Part shown: one piece after another, positions 1 to 8,038 of the stretch
Layout: every line of letters begins with the position of its first letter
Numbering within the stretch: position 1 is the first letter of the stretch
NCBI GenBank assembly: GCA_003020965.1
Contig: PXRL01000016.1
Coordinates: 12,976 to 46,031, forward strand
Source: Halobacteriales archaeon QS_4_69_225
GTDB lineage: Archaea; Halobacteriota; Halobacteria; Halobacteriales; Haloarculaceae
Direction: 5' to 3'
DNA length: 33,056 bases
Translations under genes and position numbers: made by a program
Notes under the pieces: generated by a model
Database searches by the model: none
Told to the model about the DNA's origin: nothing
What the model saw: the letters and a program-made list of their open reading frames with translations, nothing else

Positions 1-544
1 AGCCGTTGTAGCGGCCCTCGGCGTCGGGGTCGGTCTCACAGAGGACGACGAAGTAGTCCCCGACGGAGCCGTTGGTGATCCACATCTTGTGGCCGTCGAT
101 CACCCATTCGTCGCCGTCCTGGGTCGCCCGCGTCGATACCGAGGAGACGTCCGAGCCGGTGTCCGGCTCCGAGATGGCCGCGCCCATGATTGCGTCGCCG
201 GAAGCGAGCGGCTCGAGGTACTTCTGTTTCTGTTCTTCGGTGCCGTACTCCATGATCGCCTCGCTCCCGAAGGCGGTCGAGGCCAGACACAGTCCGATGC
301 CGGGATCGGCGGCGAACAGCTCCTCGACGATGAGACACGTATCGAGGACGTCGTAGCCGGCGCCGCCGTAGTCGAAGGGTACCTGCGGCGCGAGTAGTCC
401 CATCTCGGCGGCCTCGTCGACGACCTCCCAGGGGTACTTCTCCTCGCGGTCGTACTCCGTGGCGACCGGCAGGATTTCGTTCTCCGCGAACCGCTGCACC
501 TCGCTCCGCAGTTGTCGTTGCTCCTCCGATAGCCCGAACTCCAT
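1..544 (-). CDS. Acyl-CoA dehydrogenase (5' part, cut by window edge)
   Basis: Oxidises acyl-CoA to the trans-2-enoyl-CoA with FAD, passing electrons to electron-transfer flavoprotein (family knowledge). The 181 visible residues match the N-terminal helical domain and start of the middle beta domain: a start MEFGLSEEQRQLRSEV, the flavin-contacting stretch AAISEPDTGSD near residues 122-132, and GHKMWITNGS near 151-160. The C-terminal domain with the catalytic Glu lies outside the window, so substrate class cannot be told. The ATG at 544 gives the usual family N-terminus. On the minus strand CTTTTGTAG (569-577) sits about 27 bases upstream and could be the TATA box of a leaderless transcript. 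Confidence 0.95.
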   Translation of the reverse strand, partial: MEFGLSEEQRQLRSEVQRFAENEILPVATEYDREEKYPWEVVDEAAEMGLLAPQVPFDYGGAGYDVLDTCLIVEELFAADPGIGLCLASTAFGSEAIMEYGTEEQKQKYLEPLASGDAIMGAAISEPDTGSDVSSVSTRATQDGDEWVIDGHKMWITNGSVGDYFVVLCETDPDAEGRYNG

Positions 545-660
545 GGCCCGAACGTTATACTCGAACTACAAAAGGCCAAGCTTTCCTAACTTCGTTTGCG
601 GGATCTGTGTTAGAGATTTACGACGGTAATTTCACACTGCCGGTCGATTCAAAATCGCGG

Positions 661-939
661 TCATTCCAGGTCGACGTAGCTCCCTTCCCACTCCCGCCGT
701 GCCTCCACCTCGCGGCGACCGCGCCGGGTGAGCGTGTAGAAGTTCGTCCGGCGGTCCCGCTGGCCCTTCTCGACGAGACCCTTCTCGACGAGGGTGTCGA
801 GGTTGGGGTAGAGCCGTCCGTGGTGGATCTCCTTCTCGTAGTAGCTCTCGAGTTCCTCCTTTATCGCCAGTCCGTGTGGGTCCTCGCGGCCGGCGATGAC
901 GTAGAGTAGGTCTCGCTGGAATCCTGTCAGGTCGTGCAT
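661..939 (-). CDS. PadR-family winged-helix transcriptional regulator
   Basis: A 92-residue DNA-binding repressor-type protein. The order LTGFQRDLLYVIAG, then GLAIKEELESYYEKEIHHGRLYPNLDTLVEKGLVEK, then RTNFYTLTRRGRREV is the compact PadR winged helix (recognition helix around GRLYPNLDTLVEKGL, wing around RRTNFYTLT). It lacks the long C-terminal helical dimerisation domain of classical PadR, as is usual for the short haloarchaeal members. Its target is unknown. It lies head-to-tail with the acyl-CoA dehydrogenase gene but is separated from it by about 115 bases. An AT-rich stretch (TTTAAG on the minus strand, about 976-981) lies about 40 bases upstream of the start. The assignment to PadR is by sequence pattern only. 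Confidence 0.9.
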   Translation of the reverse strand: MHDLTGFQRDLLYVIAGREDPHGLAIKEELESYYEKEIHHGRLYPNLDTLVEKGLVEKGQRDRRTNFYTLTRRGRREVEARREWEGSYVDLE

Positions 940-1348
940 CGATAAGTTCTGTCTGCCTGTTACTATCGTGTTCGCTTAAACATACCGGATGTGCAGCCGG
1001 GACGAGCGCCGCGATGTGGGCCGAAACACCCGCTGGGCGCCGTCTGACCGGATGGTGGCCGGTGTAAGCTACCGGACGTTCGGCGAACGTATCGCACTTC
1101 GGAAAGGTTCTCCGTGGCCGAAGGCGGGGACGGGGGCGGGACCCGACCCGACGATCGGTACGACGGACGAATCTCTGTTCGGTGTCGTTCAGCGAGAGAG
1201 GAAAGCGACCCGACCGCCGAAAAGTCGGTCGGGCGCTTGCCGCCCTGAATCGGTCCCCGCTGACGCTTCGGCCCTCCAAGCGAAGCGTCATTGCAGACGA
1301 CTCGCCGTCGGATATTAAGTCTGTCGGCCCCGATGCACAGGTCCGCTC
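940..1348. other. Intergenic region with two perfect hairpins
   Basis: About 400 bases without a credible gene; the open frames here lack haloarchaeal protein composition (too many Arg, Ser and Cys, few acidic residues). Two perfect inverted repeats are visible: CCCGACCG/CGGTCGGG at 1209-1233 (9-base loop) and TGACGCTTCG/CGAAGCGTCA at 1261-1290 (10-base loop). Both lie downstream of the small minus-strand gene at 1349-1495 and upstream of the PadR gene, so they may end the small gene's transcript. Confidence 0.6.
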
Positions 1349-1495
1349 TCAGATGTACTCCTCTTCGAGCACCCACCCGAGTGCTCGCTTGTAGTAGGTG
1401 AACATCTCCCTGACGCCCTCGTGGTTCATTTCCTCGTCGTCGAGTTCGTTCTTCAGGAACTCGTACTGCTCGCGAATTTCCTCTTCGTCGCGCAT
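1349..1495 (-). CDS. Small acidic protein of 48 residues, function unknown
   Basis: Reads MRDEEEIREQYEFLKNELDD, then EEMNHEGVREMFTYYKRALG, ending WVLEEEYI. It is strongly acidic and looks alpha-helical, with heptad-like spacing and the aromatic pair FTYYKRALGWV, consistent with a small helical-hairpin protein. The amino-acid content (Glu/Asp rich, no Cys) is that of a real haloarchaeal protein rather than an antisense shadow. It is divergent from the asparaginase gene with 85 bases between the two starts, so the intergenic space probably carries both promoters. I recall short conserved proteins of this kind in haloarchaea but cannot assign a family or role. Confidence 0.7.
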   Translation of the reverse strand: MRDEEEIREQYEFLKNELDDEEMNHEGVREMFTYYKRALGWVLEEEYI

Positions 1496-1580
1496 GTGTT
1501 TCCCTCGATCGCCCCTCAGAAGAAAGTTGCCGCCCCGCTACGACCGGAAGCCACAACGGGTCGCTCCACGCAGACCCTGT

Positions 1581-2528
1581 ATGGACATCCACGTCATCGC
1601 GACGGGCGGAACCATCGCGTCGACGGCCGACGGCGACGAGACGGGGGCCACGCCCGCCCTTTCCGGAGCGGACCTCCTGGAGGCAGTACCGGGCCTCGAC
1701 GAGTACGCCGACGTCACCGTCGAGACGGTCGCCGACCGGCCGGGGTTCGACATGTCGCCGTCGGTCTGTGGTCGGGTCGCCCGCCGGATCGCCGACCACG
1801 ACGCCGACGGCTTCGTCGTCACCCACGGGACCGACACGCTGGCGGAAACGGCCCGGTATCTCGACATTACCTGCGAGGCGCCGGTCGCCGTCACCGGCGC
1901 CCAGCGCCGCCCGGACGAACTCGGAAACGACGGCCCGACCAACCTCCGGACGGCCGTCCGGGCCGCCGCCGACGAGCGGCTCCCGGACCGGACGTGCGTC
2001 GCTTTCGACGAGGAGCTGCACGCCGCCGCGACCGTCCGGAAGAGCCACACCGCGGCGCTCGACACCTTCCGGTCGCCGGAGTCGGGGCCGCTGGCGCGGG
2101 TCACCAGGCGGCGCGTCCACTGGTACCGGGAGCCGGCACCGCGTGACGACCGACTGCCGGTTCCGGACGACCACCCGACCGTCCCGCTGGTGACCTCGGC
2201 GTCGGGCGTCGGCCGGGCGGAATTCGACGCCGCCGTCGACCGAGGCGACGCGGTCGTCGTCGCCGGGACCGGACTCGGGAACGCGACCGCGGCGCTCGGG
2301 CGGGCCGTCGCCGAGGCCGACCTGCCCGTGGTCGTCGCCTCGCGGTGTCACGCCGGGCCGACGGAGCCGGTGTACGGGACCCCCGGCGGCGGTGCGACCC
2401 TCGCCGAGTACGACCACGTCCGGTTCTCCCAGGCGACGCCGTGGGCGACGCGGATCGAACTCATCCTGGCCGTCGCCGCCGACCGGATCGACGAGCGGTT
2501 CGACGGCTTCGACGCCAGGGAGGTTTAG
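1581..2528 (+). CDS. L-asparaginase (type I/II asparaginase fold)
   Basis: Hydrolyses L-asparagine to aspartate and ammonia in the cytoplasm (family knowledge). The 315-residue protein has the two signature motifs of the family: the nucleophile loop TGGTIAS at residues 8-14 and VTHGTDTL at about 80-87 with the second Thr and the Asp of the catalytic relay. The conserved Lys is in ATVRKSHTAALDTF (Lys154). The C-terminal domain (VPLVTSASGVGRAEFD, GTGLGNATAAL) corresponds to the smaller domain of asparaginases. There is no signal peptide. The ATG at 1581 places MDIHVIATGGTIAS right at the family's N-terminus; longer upstream frames would add Arg-rich non-family sequence. The next gene follows after 24 bases, possibly in the same transcript. 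Confidence 0.93.
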   Translation: MDIHVIATGGTIASTADGDETGATPALSGADLLEAVPGLDEYADVTVETVADRPGFDMSPSVCGRVARRIADHDADGFVVTHGTDTLAETARYLDITCEAPVAVTGAQRRPDELGNDGPTNLRTAVRAAADERLPDRTCVAFDEELHAAATVRKSHTAALDTFRSPESGPLARVTRRRVHWYREPAPRDDRLPVPDDHPTVPLVTSASGVGRAEFDAAVDRGDAVVVAGTGLGNATAALGRAVAEADLPVVVASRCHAGPTEPVYGTPGGGATLAEYDHVRFSQATPWATRIELILAVAADRIDERFDGFDAREV

Positions 2529-2552
2529 TCCCTCGACCGCACAGTAGCGATC

Positions 2553-3263
2553 ATGGAAATCCGCGGTCACCGCGAGTGCAAGGAGTGCGGGACCGAGTGG
2601 TCATACTACGACACGGGCGAGGTGGCCTGTCCGGACTGCGGCAGCCTCTACAGCGTCGGCGTCGACGACGAGCGGGCGCTGCACACGGCCACCGCGGCGA
2701 CCCTTGATCTCACGCCGGTCCGGGACGAGATCGACGAGTCGTCGCTGCGGCGGCTCGCGTCGATGGCCGCCGAGCGGTGCCGGGAGTTCACCCGCGGTTA
2801 CGGCTTCATCGACGCCGGCGAGCTCCGCCCGCTCGACGACACCTACCTCGCGGCGATGGAGCTGCGGCACGTCGCCGGCGAACTCGACCGCCGGCTGGAG
2901 GTCGGCGACGAGGAGGAGCTGTACTTCACCGGGCTATTGCGGGCCGACCTCGGGGAGCGACCGGCGCCGGCGGCGGTCCCCGAGAGCCTGCGCGCGATGC
3001 GGGGGCTGGCGTACGCCGAGGCGGTGCGGGAGTATCGCTCGGACCTCCGGACGTACCTCGAAGAACGTCCCGATCCGACCACCGGGCGGCTGCTCGGACG
3101 GTTGGACGAGCACGTCAAGCGGGTCAGGGCGCTCGACGGCGACGTCCCGCCGGCGGACGCGGAGTCGCTCGTCGCCGCGATCCGGGACGTCGGCCGATAC
3201 CTGGCCGACGACGACGAGTCGGCGCTCGTCGAGGCCGAGACCCGACTCGACGGGCTCGCCTGA
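2553..3263 (+). CDS. Zinc-ribbon protein, DUF7117-like, haloarchaeal
   Basis: A 236-residue protein with an N-terminal zinc ribbon: CKECG at residues 9-13 and CPDCG at 26-30, four cysteines spaced as in TFIIB-type ribbons. The rest is helical and acidic, with no catalytic motif I can recognise. I recall it as a haloarchaea-specific family (DUF7117), which is a memory-based assignment. It starts 24 bases after the asparaginase stop and probably shares its transcript. It is not a TFB, because the cyclin repeats are absent. A role in nucleic-acid or protein binding is only an inference from the ribbon. Confidence 0.8.
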   Translation: MEIRGHRECKECGTEWSYYDTGEVACPDCGSLYSVGVDDERALHTATAATLDLTPVRDEIDESSLRRLASMAAERCREFTRGYGFIDAGELRPLDDTYLAAMELRHVAGELDRRLEVGDEEELYFTGLLRADLGERPAPAAVPESLRAMRGLAYAEAVREYRSDLRTYLEERPDPTTGRLLGRLDEHVKRVRALDGDVPPADAESLVAAIRDVGRYLADDDESALVEAETRLDGLA

Positions 3264-3373
3264 GTCGGCCGCCCAGGTACTTTTGCGTCGGCCGCCCGCA
3301 GGGCGTGTATGGACGACTGCCGGCAAGATGTCACGGCCGTCGCACAGCGGACGGCGCCCCGTGGTGACGTCGC

Positions 3374-4444
3374 GTGAGACTCTGCGACATCACGCTCCGG
3401 GCGGCGCCGCAGCTGTCAGACGATGGGCTCACCGTCGAGCAGCGGGTCGAGGCCGGGCGGGCGCTGGACCGACTCGGCGTCCCGCTGGTCGGGACGGGCC
3501 GTCCGGCCGCCGGGGCCGCCGAGCGCGAGACGACCGAGCGGCTCGCGGCCGACCTCTCGGCGGACGTCGTGCCGCGCTGTCGCGCCACCGTCGACGACGT
3601 CGCGGCGGCGCTGGCGGCCGACGCCGACGCGGTCGAGGTGGTCGTGCCGGTCTCCGACGCCCGGCTGGAGCACCGGCTCGGTTGCTCGCGCGACGAGGCC
3701 TTCGACCGCGCGAGCGAGGCCGTCCTCCGGGCCCGGGAGGGCGGGGTCGACGTCCACCTGGCGCTCGTGGACGCCTTTCGGGCGGAAGTGCCGGCCATCG
3801 CGGGCGCCTTCGGCCGGTTCGACTGCCCGATCGTCCTGGCGGATACCGTCGGCGCACGGACGCCGCCGTTCGTCGCCGGGTTCCTCCGGACGCTGGCCGA
3901 CGCCAGCGCCGACCTCACGCGCGCCGGCGTCCGCTTCCGCGACGACCTGGGCTGTGCGACGGCGAACGCGCTCGTCGCCGCCGAGACCGGTATCGACCGC
4001 GTCGACGCGTCGGTCGGCGGGCTCGGCGGCCGCGCCGGCCACGCTGTCACCGAGGAGGTCGTCGCCGCCACGGAGACCCGCGGCGCCGACGCAGGCGTGA
4101 CCGTCGCCGAGATTGTCCCGGCCTGTAGTGACGTCCTTCGGGCGGTCGGAGCGTCCGTCGGCGAGCGGAAGGCCGTCGTCGGAAAGGCGGCGACGACGCT
4201 GGCGGTCGAGGACGGGGCGAGTCTCGACGACCCTGCCGCCTTCGAGCCGTTCGACCCCGGGGCGTTCGGCGGTCGTCGGCGGTTCGTCTTCGACTCCCGG
4301 ACGGAGCCGGAGGCAGCCCGGGAACTGCTCCGGCGGATCGACCGGGAGCCGACGGCGAGCGCCGTCGAGCGCCTGCTGGAGCGGCTGACGGAGGCGGGGC
4401 CGGTCGAACGCGAGACGGCTTTGGAGCTGGCGGAGGAGGTGTAG
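3374..4444 (+). CDS. LeuA/homocitrate-synthase-like protein lacking metal ligands
   Basis: A 356-residue TIM-barrel protein related to 2-isopropylmalate and homocitrate synthases, which condense acetyl-CoA with a 2-oxoacid. Family landmarks in order: MRLCDITLR (canonical DTTLRDG), VLADTVGARTP near 154-164, DDLGCATANALVAA near 190-203 (canonical HxHNDxGxAxANxLAA), and GGLGGRAGHA near 215-224. The two metal-binding histidines of HxHND are replaced (Arg187, Phe188, Arg189, Asp190, Asp191), and the Asp after DTTLR is Ala10. It therefore probably cannot carry out metal-dependent condensation and may have a different or regulatory role. The GTG at 3374 is the only start consistent with the family, since an in-frame stop lies 9 bases upstream. 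It converges on the NUDIX gene. Confidence 0.85.
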   Translation: MRLCDITLRAAPQLSDDGLTVEQRVEAGRALDRLGVPLVGTGRPAAGAAERETTERLAADLSADVVPRCRATVDDVAAALAADADAVEVVVPVSDARLEHRLGCSRDEAFDRASEAVLRAREGGVDVHLALVDAFRAEVPAIAGAFGRFDCPIVLADTVGARTPPFVAGFLRTLADASADLTRAGVRFRDDLGCATANALVAAETGIDRVDASVGGLGGRAGHAVTEEVVAATETRGADAGVTVAEIVPACSDVLRAVGASVGERKAVVGKAATTLAVEDGASLDDPAAFEPFDPGAFGGRRRFVFDSRTEPEAARELLRRIDREPTASAVERLLERLTEAGPVERETALELAEEV

Positions 4445-4467
4445 GCGAGCAGGCGACACCGGCCAGC

Positions 4468-4509
4468 CCCCGGAGCGGCGTGTCGCGCTCGTCGCGGAGC
4501 GCTCCGGGG
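4468..4509. terminator. Terminator-like hairpin between convergent genes
   Basis: A perfect 10-bp stem CCCCGGAGCG (4468-4477) / CGCTCCGGGG (4500-4509) with a 22-base loop, placed between the 3' ends of the LeuA-like gene and the NUDIX gene. It has no T-tract, so it could act as a two-way barrier or simply as an RNA 3'-end structure. Confidence 0.5.
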
Positions 4510-4546
4510 CGCGTCAGTCGAGCACGGCGAGGCTGGCCGCCTTCTC

Positions 4547-5053
4547 CTATATGAACTCCCGGGCGAGTCGGACCACCAGGTCGCGGTCGAACGTTGCCTC
4601 GGGGATCGTCTCGCGCCAGGCGACCTCGTCGATGCCCTCGTCGGGTCGGCCCGGGTCGGCCGCGAGGTCGGTCGACGACGGCTCGGCGAGGAAGGTCGCG
4701 AAGTGGAACGTGTAGGTCGCGTCGCCGCCGGCCCGCCGGAACGTCTGCTCGGCGACGGCGCCGAGCCCGACGATCTCGACGTCGACGCCGGTCTCCTCGC
4801 GGACCTCGCGCACCGCGCCGGCCGCGGGCGACTCGCTTGGTTCCAGCCGGCCGCCGGGAAGGAGCCAGGTGTCGCCCTCCCGGACCAGCAGAACCCGGCC
4901 GTCGTCGGCGACGAGTGCGCCGATGCCCCAGCCGCCATCGTCGCCGCGCTCGCGGCCGCGGTCGAACCGCTCGGGGTCGAGGTCGATGCGCTCGGACTTT
5001 CGGTAAACGTCGTCGTAGCGGGCCGCGAGTTCGTCCGGCGTCGGGTGGCTCAC
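4547..5053 (-). CDS. NUDIX hydrolase
   Basis: Cleaves a nucleoside diphosphate linked to a further moiety; the exact substrate is unknown. The 168-residue protein has a full Nudix box at residues 68-90: G68, E74, then REVREETGV at 82-90 with the metal-binding glutamates, preceded by [14 protein letters not shown] start at 5053 overlaps the folD stop by 4 bases (GTGA), so it is very likely translationally coupled to folD as the downstream gene. Its N-terminal 40 residues ([18 protein letters not shown]) are an added helical segment typical of haloarchaeal members. The coupling suggests a role in folate or nucleotide housekeeping, an inference only. Confidence 0.92.
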   Translation of the reverse strand: MSHPTPDELAARYDDVYRKSERIDLDPERFDRGRERGDDGGWGIGALVADDGRVLLVREGDTWLLPGGRLEPSESPAAGAVREVREETGVDVEIVGLGAVAEQTFRRAGGDATYTFHFATFLAEPSSTDLAADPGRPDEGIDEVAWRETIPEATFDRDLVVRLAREFI

Positions 5054-5943
5054 GGCAGCTCGACGTCGACGCCCGTCTGCAGCCCGGCGGCCTTGACCGC
5101 GTTGTACAGCAGCATCGCGCGGGTCATCGGCCCGACGCCGCCGGGGACGGGCGTGATATGGTCGGCCTTCTGCCGGGCGGCCTCGTAGTCGACGTCGCCG
5201 ACGAGTTCGTACCCCTTCTCGGTGTCGACGTCCACCCGGTTGATGCCGACGTCGACGACCGTCGCCCCCTCGCCGACCATCTCGCCGTCGATGAACTCCG
5301 GGCGACCGGCCGCGGCCACGAGGACGTCGGCCTGACGCGTCCGCTCGGCGAGATCGCCCGTCCGGGAGTGACAGACCGTCACGGTCGCGTTGCCGTCCTC
5401 GCGCTTCTGCAGCAGCAGGTTCGCCAGCGGCTTGCCGACGATGTCGGACCGGCCGACGATGACCGCGTCGGCGCCCTCGGTCTCGACATCGTAGGCCTCC
5501 AGCAGCTTCTGGACGCCGTGGGGCGTACATGGCCGGTAGCGGTCGTTGCCGGCCACGAGCCGGCCGACGTTCGCCGGGTGGAAGCCGTCGACGTCCTTCA
5601 CCGGGTCGATGGCCCGCAGCACCCGCCGGTCGTCGACGTGGTCCGGGACGGGCATCTGCACCAGGATGCCGTGGACGTCGTCGTCGTCGTTGAGCTCCTC
5701 GACGGTCTCGTACAGCTCCGCCGCCGGCGCCTCGGGGTCGATCTCGACGTGGATGCCGTCGATGCCGACCTCCTCGCAGTCCTGCTGCTTCATCGAGACG
5801 TACGTCTCGCTGGCGGGGTCGTCGCTCATCAGCACCGTCGCCAGCCCGGGGGTGACGCCGGCCGCCCGCAGCGTCTCGATGCTCTCGGACAGCGACTCCC
5901 GGACGTCGGCGGCGACCGCCTTCCCGTCGATGACCTCGGTCAT
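5050..5943 (-). CDS. folD: Methylenetetrahydrofolate dehydrogenase / cyclohydrolase
   Basis: Bifunctional cytoplasmic enzyme that turns 5,10-methylene-THF into 10-formyl-THF through the methenyl form, using NAD(P). The 297 residues match the family length. Seen: the catalytic-lysine helix [16 protein letters not shown] (Lys52), the [14 protein letters not shown] segment, the [16 protein letters not shown] dinucleotide-binding loop near the middle, and the C-terminal [15 protein letters not shown] signature. The ATG at 5943 is chosen over an upstream in-frame ATG because [14 protein letters not shown] is the normal N-terminus. The partner gene glyA lies 5 kb away, and a folate-type formyltransferase gene lies directly upstream on the same strand, so one-carbon functions are loosely clustered. 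Confidence 0.97.
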   Translation of the reverse strand: MTEVIDGKAVAADVRESLSESIETLRAAGVTPGLATVLMSDDPASETYVSMKQQDCEEVGIDGIHVEIDPEAPAAELYETVEELNDDDDVHGILVQMPVPDHVDDRRVLRAIDPVKDVDGFHPANVGRLVAGNDRYRPCTPHGVQKLLEAYDVETEGADAVIVGRSDIVGKPLANLLLQKREDGNATVTVCHSRTGDLAERTRQADVLVAAAGRPEFIDGEMVGEGATVVDVGINRVDVDTEKGYELVGDVDYEAARQKADHITPVPGGVGPMTRAMLLYNAVKAAGLQTGVDVELP

Positions 5944-5965
5944 TACGAGAAAGGCCCGCCGCCGC

Positions 5966-5977
5966 ACATATCAATTG
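5966..5977 (-). promoter_or_regulatory. TATA-like element of folD
   Basis: On the minus strand the AT-rich run CAATTGATATGT lies centred about 28 bases before the folD ATG, in otherwise GC-rich DNA. That is the spacing expected for a leaderless haloarchaeal transcript. Confidence 0.5.
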
Positions 5978-6050
5978 TTCGGGTTCGTGTCGAACGAGGC
6001 GTGTCCTCGAGTGTATGTGTACACGTTCGTGTATTCCAGCGGTGCCCGCC

Positions 6051-6833
6051 TCACAGGAAGGCGTTGCCGCGTCGTCGGAACCGCCGCCGTTCGGCCGGCG
6101 TCGGCAGGGTGTGGTAGTCGTCGGGCGTCGTCTCGTTCGGGCGGGTCTCGAAATCGGTCGGGTACCGTTCGAGCAGGTCACAGGCCAGGTCCGCGCCGAC
6201 GTCCGAGAGCCGCCGGTAGACGTCGTGGACCGTGTCGTCAGCCGATAGCCGGAACGACCGCCGTTCGATGATGGGGCCGGCGTCCCACTCCCGGGTCATC
6301 ACGTGTGCGGTGACCCCGGTCCGGTCGTCGCCGTGGTACAGCGGCCAGAAGCCGACGGCACGGCCGCGGTACTTCGGCAGCAGCGACCCGTGGAGGTTCA
6401 CGGCGTCGTCGGGGATCGAGAGCAGTTCCGCTCCGAGGCGCTGGCCGGCGACGACGCTGAGATAGAGGTCGGGGTCCAGCGCCCGGACCCGGTCGACGAA
6501 CGCCGGGTCGTCGACGTCGTCGGCCCGCCAGACCGGTAGGTCGTGGGCGGCGGCGAGCCGTCGCACCGAGTGGAACCGACCGGTGTACCGCCGTCCGAGG
6601 CCGCCGACGGCGTCCAGGGCGTCCAGCGCCCGGCCGCGGAGGAACAGCGCGCCCATCCGGAGGAAGTCGACGGGGCCGAACATCCGGTACTGCCGACGGA
6701 CCTGCTCGGTCCGGGGGCGGGCAGGCGGGGCGACGACGACCGCCTCGAAGCAGTCGGCGTGCCGTTCCAGTATCGGCGCGAGGTACCGGGGCAGGTAGAG
6801 GGGTTCATCGCCGGTGAACAGCAGGGCTCGCAC
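6051..6833 (-). CDS. Formyltransferase-fold protein (Fmt/PurN/ArnA-N family)
   Basis: A 260-residue protein with the 10-formyl-THF-dependent formyltransferase active site: [18 protein letters not shown] with Asn146 and His148, and EWDAGPII with Asp184, the Asn-His-Asp triad of the family. Archaea do not formylate initiator Met-tRNA, and PurN proteins are shorter, so a role in formylating an amino-sugar or another amine is possible; the substrate is unknown. The GTG at 6833 gives [18 protein letters not shown], a plausible Rossmann start; the much longer upstream frame has no family match. It lies upstream of folD on the same strand (107 bases apart) and could draw on FolD's 10-formyl-THF product. 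Confidence 0.88.
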   Translation of the reverse strand: MRALLFTGDEPLYLPRYLAPILERHADCFEAVVVAPPARPRTEQVRRQYRMFGPVDFLRMGALFLRGRALDALDAVGGLGRRYTGRFHSVRRLAAAHDLPVWRADDVDDPAFVDRVRALDPDLYLSVVAGQRLGAELLSIPDDAVNLHGSLLPKYRGRAVGFWPLYHGDDRTGVTAHVMTREWDAGPIIERRSFRLSADDTVHDVYRRLSDVGADLACDLLERYPTDFETRPNETTPDDYHTLPTPAERRRFRRRGNAFL

Positions 6834-6884
6834 GGGGTGGCAATCGTACACAAGATACTCAAAACGCGGGGGTTCATACGGGGT

Positions 6885-7442
6885 ATGCGAGCCCTCCGTC
6901 TCACGGCCGGACTCCTCGCGATCGCGGTCATCGCGGGCTGGAACGCCGCCGTCGCCCGGACGCTCGGCCGGCGGCGCGGTCCGAAGCAACCTGCCGACGG
7001 CGCCGACTCTACCGATCCCGACGTCGTCGAACACGAGCGGAACTGGTACGACTACGTCCGCGGGTTCGACGTCCACCACGGCGACGTCAACGCCGACGGC
7101 GACAGCCCGGAACACGGCTCCTTCCGGGACGGACTGGACCGGTGGCTCGATGCCGGCTGTCTCCGCGGCTACACCCTCGACGACCACATCTACGTCTGCC
7201 CGAACGCCCCCCGCGTCCTCCGGGTCCATCAGGCGGGACACGCGCCGCCGTTCGGCGAAGAGTTCGAAACGCTCCGCGCCGACCGCCGGGCCGACGGCGG
7301 CCTCGACGACGAACCCCTTCGGACCCTCGACGTGATGCTCCCCGGCGCGTTTCCGGACACCCTCCTGCGGCTCAGGGACCCGCGGGGACTCGGCGAGACC
7401 TACGACAGGTGGCTCCGCGAGGGTCGCATCCGGCGCCGGTAG
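6885..7442 (+). CDS. Membrane-anchored haloarchaeal protein, unknown function
   Basis: A 185-residue protein with one N-terminal hydrophobic segment (RLTAGLLAIAVIAGWNAAVA, about residues 5-24) followed by a basic patch RTLGRRRG, which predicts an anchored protein. The rest is acidic and soluble, with the motif NWYDYVRGFDVHHGDVNADG and one CxxxxxxxxxxxYVC-type pair of cysteines (CLRGYTLDDHIYVC). I recognise no enzyme family. It is divergent from the formyltransferase gene with 51 bases between start codons. The last 43 bases overlap the 3' end of the convergent lipoprotein gene, and both frames look genuinely coding up to their stops. Confidence 0.75.
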   Translation: MRALRLTAGLLAIAVIAGWNAAVARTLGRRRGPKQPADGADSTDPDVVEHERNWYDYVRGFDVHHGDVNADGDSPEHGSFRDGLDRWLDAGCLRGYTLDDHIYVCPNAPRVLRVHQAGHAPPFGEEFETLRADRRADGGLDDEPLRTLDVMLPGAFPDTLLRLRDPRGLGETYDRWLREGRIRRR

Positions 7443-8038
7443 CTCCCCCGGTTAGGGCAGTCCGAGGCGTCGAACGCCGACCAGGATTCGCCCTGCCGGC
7501 GGAGCCGGGTCGCCCCGGAGTCGAGGGCGACGACGGCGGCCCGGCCGCCGTAGCCGTGTGTCTGGTCGTGGCCGCGGACGACGACGCAGTCGGCACCCTC
7601 CGGCGGCGAGACGGCCTCCGAGCGCGTGAACTCCCGGGTGCCGTGCGGGTGGGCGAGGTCGCGACGACCGACCCGCCGGCCGTCGAGGGTTTCGACCTGC
7701 CACCAGTCGGCGTAGCCGTCCTCGCCGTCGTCGTCGTGGATGAGTGTCACCGAGAAGCGGTACTCGTCGCCGCTGGCTTCGACGTCAACGCCGGTGACGT
7801 TCGCCTCCCGCAGGTCGAGGTCGTCGACGGCCGCGGTCGGCGTCGGCGTTCCGCGGTCGGTCGCGGCCGCGTCGTCGGCCTCCGCGTCGGTCGGGGTCGT
7901 CGCGTCCGTGCCGACGTCGTCGGGTCCAGCATCCGTGTCGGCCTCGTCAGCCTCGGCACCCGTGTCGGCGTCGTCGGTACAGCCGGCGGCCGGGACGGCC
8001 AGCAGGCCGACGCTCGCCAGGAGCCGTCGTCGTCTCAC
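7400..8038 (-). CDS. Tat-type lipoprotein, function unknown
   Basis: A 212-residue secreted lipoprotein. The N-terminus MRRRRLLASVGLLAVPAAGC combines a twin-arginine motif, a short hydrophobic core and a lipobox ending at Cys20. A spacer of about 60 residues rich in Asp, Ala and Thr (TGAEADEADTDAGPDD) follows, typical of haloarchaeal surface lipoproteins. The globular part (about 85-195) carries DVEASGDEYRFSVTLIHDDDG and WWQVETLDGRRVGRRDL, then DCVVVRGHDQTHGYGG, resembling a small beta-sandwich. GTG at 8038 is the start because it begins the Tat signal and overlaps the upstream fragment's stop by 4 bases. The 3' end overlaps the convergent gene by 43 bases. Confidence 0.85.
   Translation of the reverse strand: MRRRRLLASVGLLAVPAAGCTDDADTGAEADEADTDAGPDDVGTDATTPTDAEADDAAATDRGTPTPTAAVDDLDLREANVTGVDVEASGDEYRFSVTLIHDDDGEDGYADWWQVETLDGRRVGRRDLAHPHGTREFTRSEAVSPPEGADCVVVRGHDQTHGYGGRAAVVALDSGATRLRRQGESWSAFDASDCPNRGSYRRRMRPSRSHLS

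Noticed and set aside
989..1318. A 109-codon plus-strand frame
   Set aside because: Basic, Cys- and Ser-containing sequence unlike the acidic proteome, and it runs through both perfect hairpins.
963..2570. A 535-codon antisense frame over the asparaginase gene
   Set aside because: Composition is Arg/Gly/Pro rich, and the opposite strand has a complete asparaginase with its motifs; long antisense frames are normal at this GC content.
3331..4938. A long antisense frame across the LeuA-like and NUDIX genes
   Set aside because: Ser/Arg/Ala-rich low-complexity translation with no motif; it spans two real genes and their terminator.
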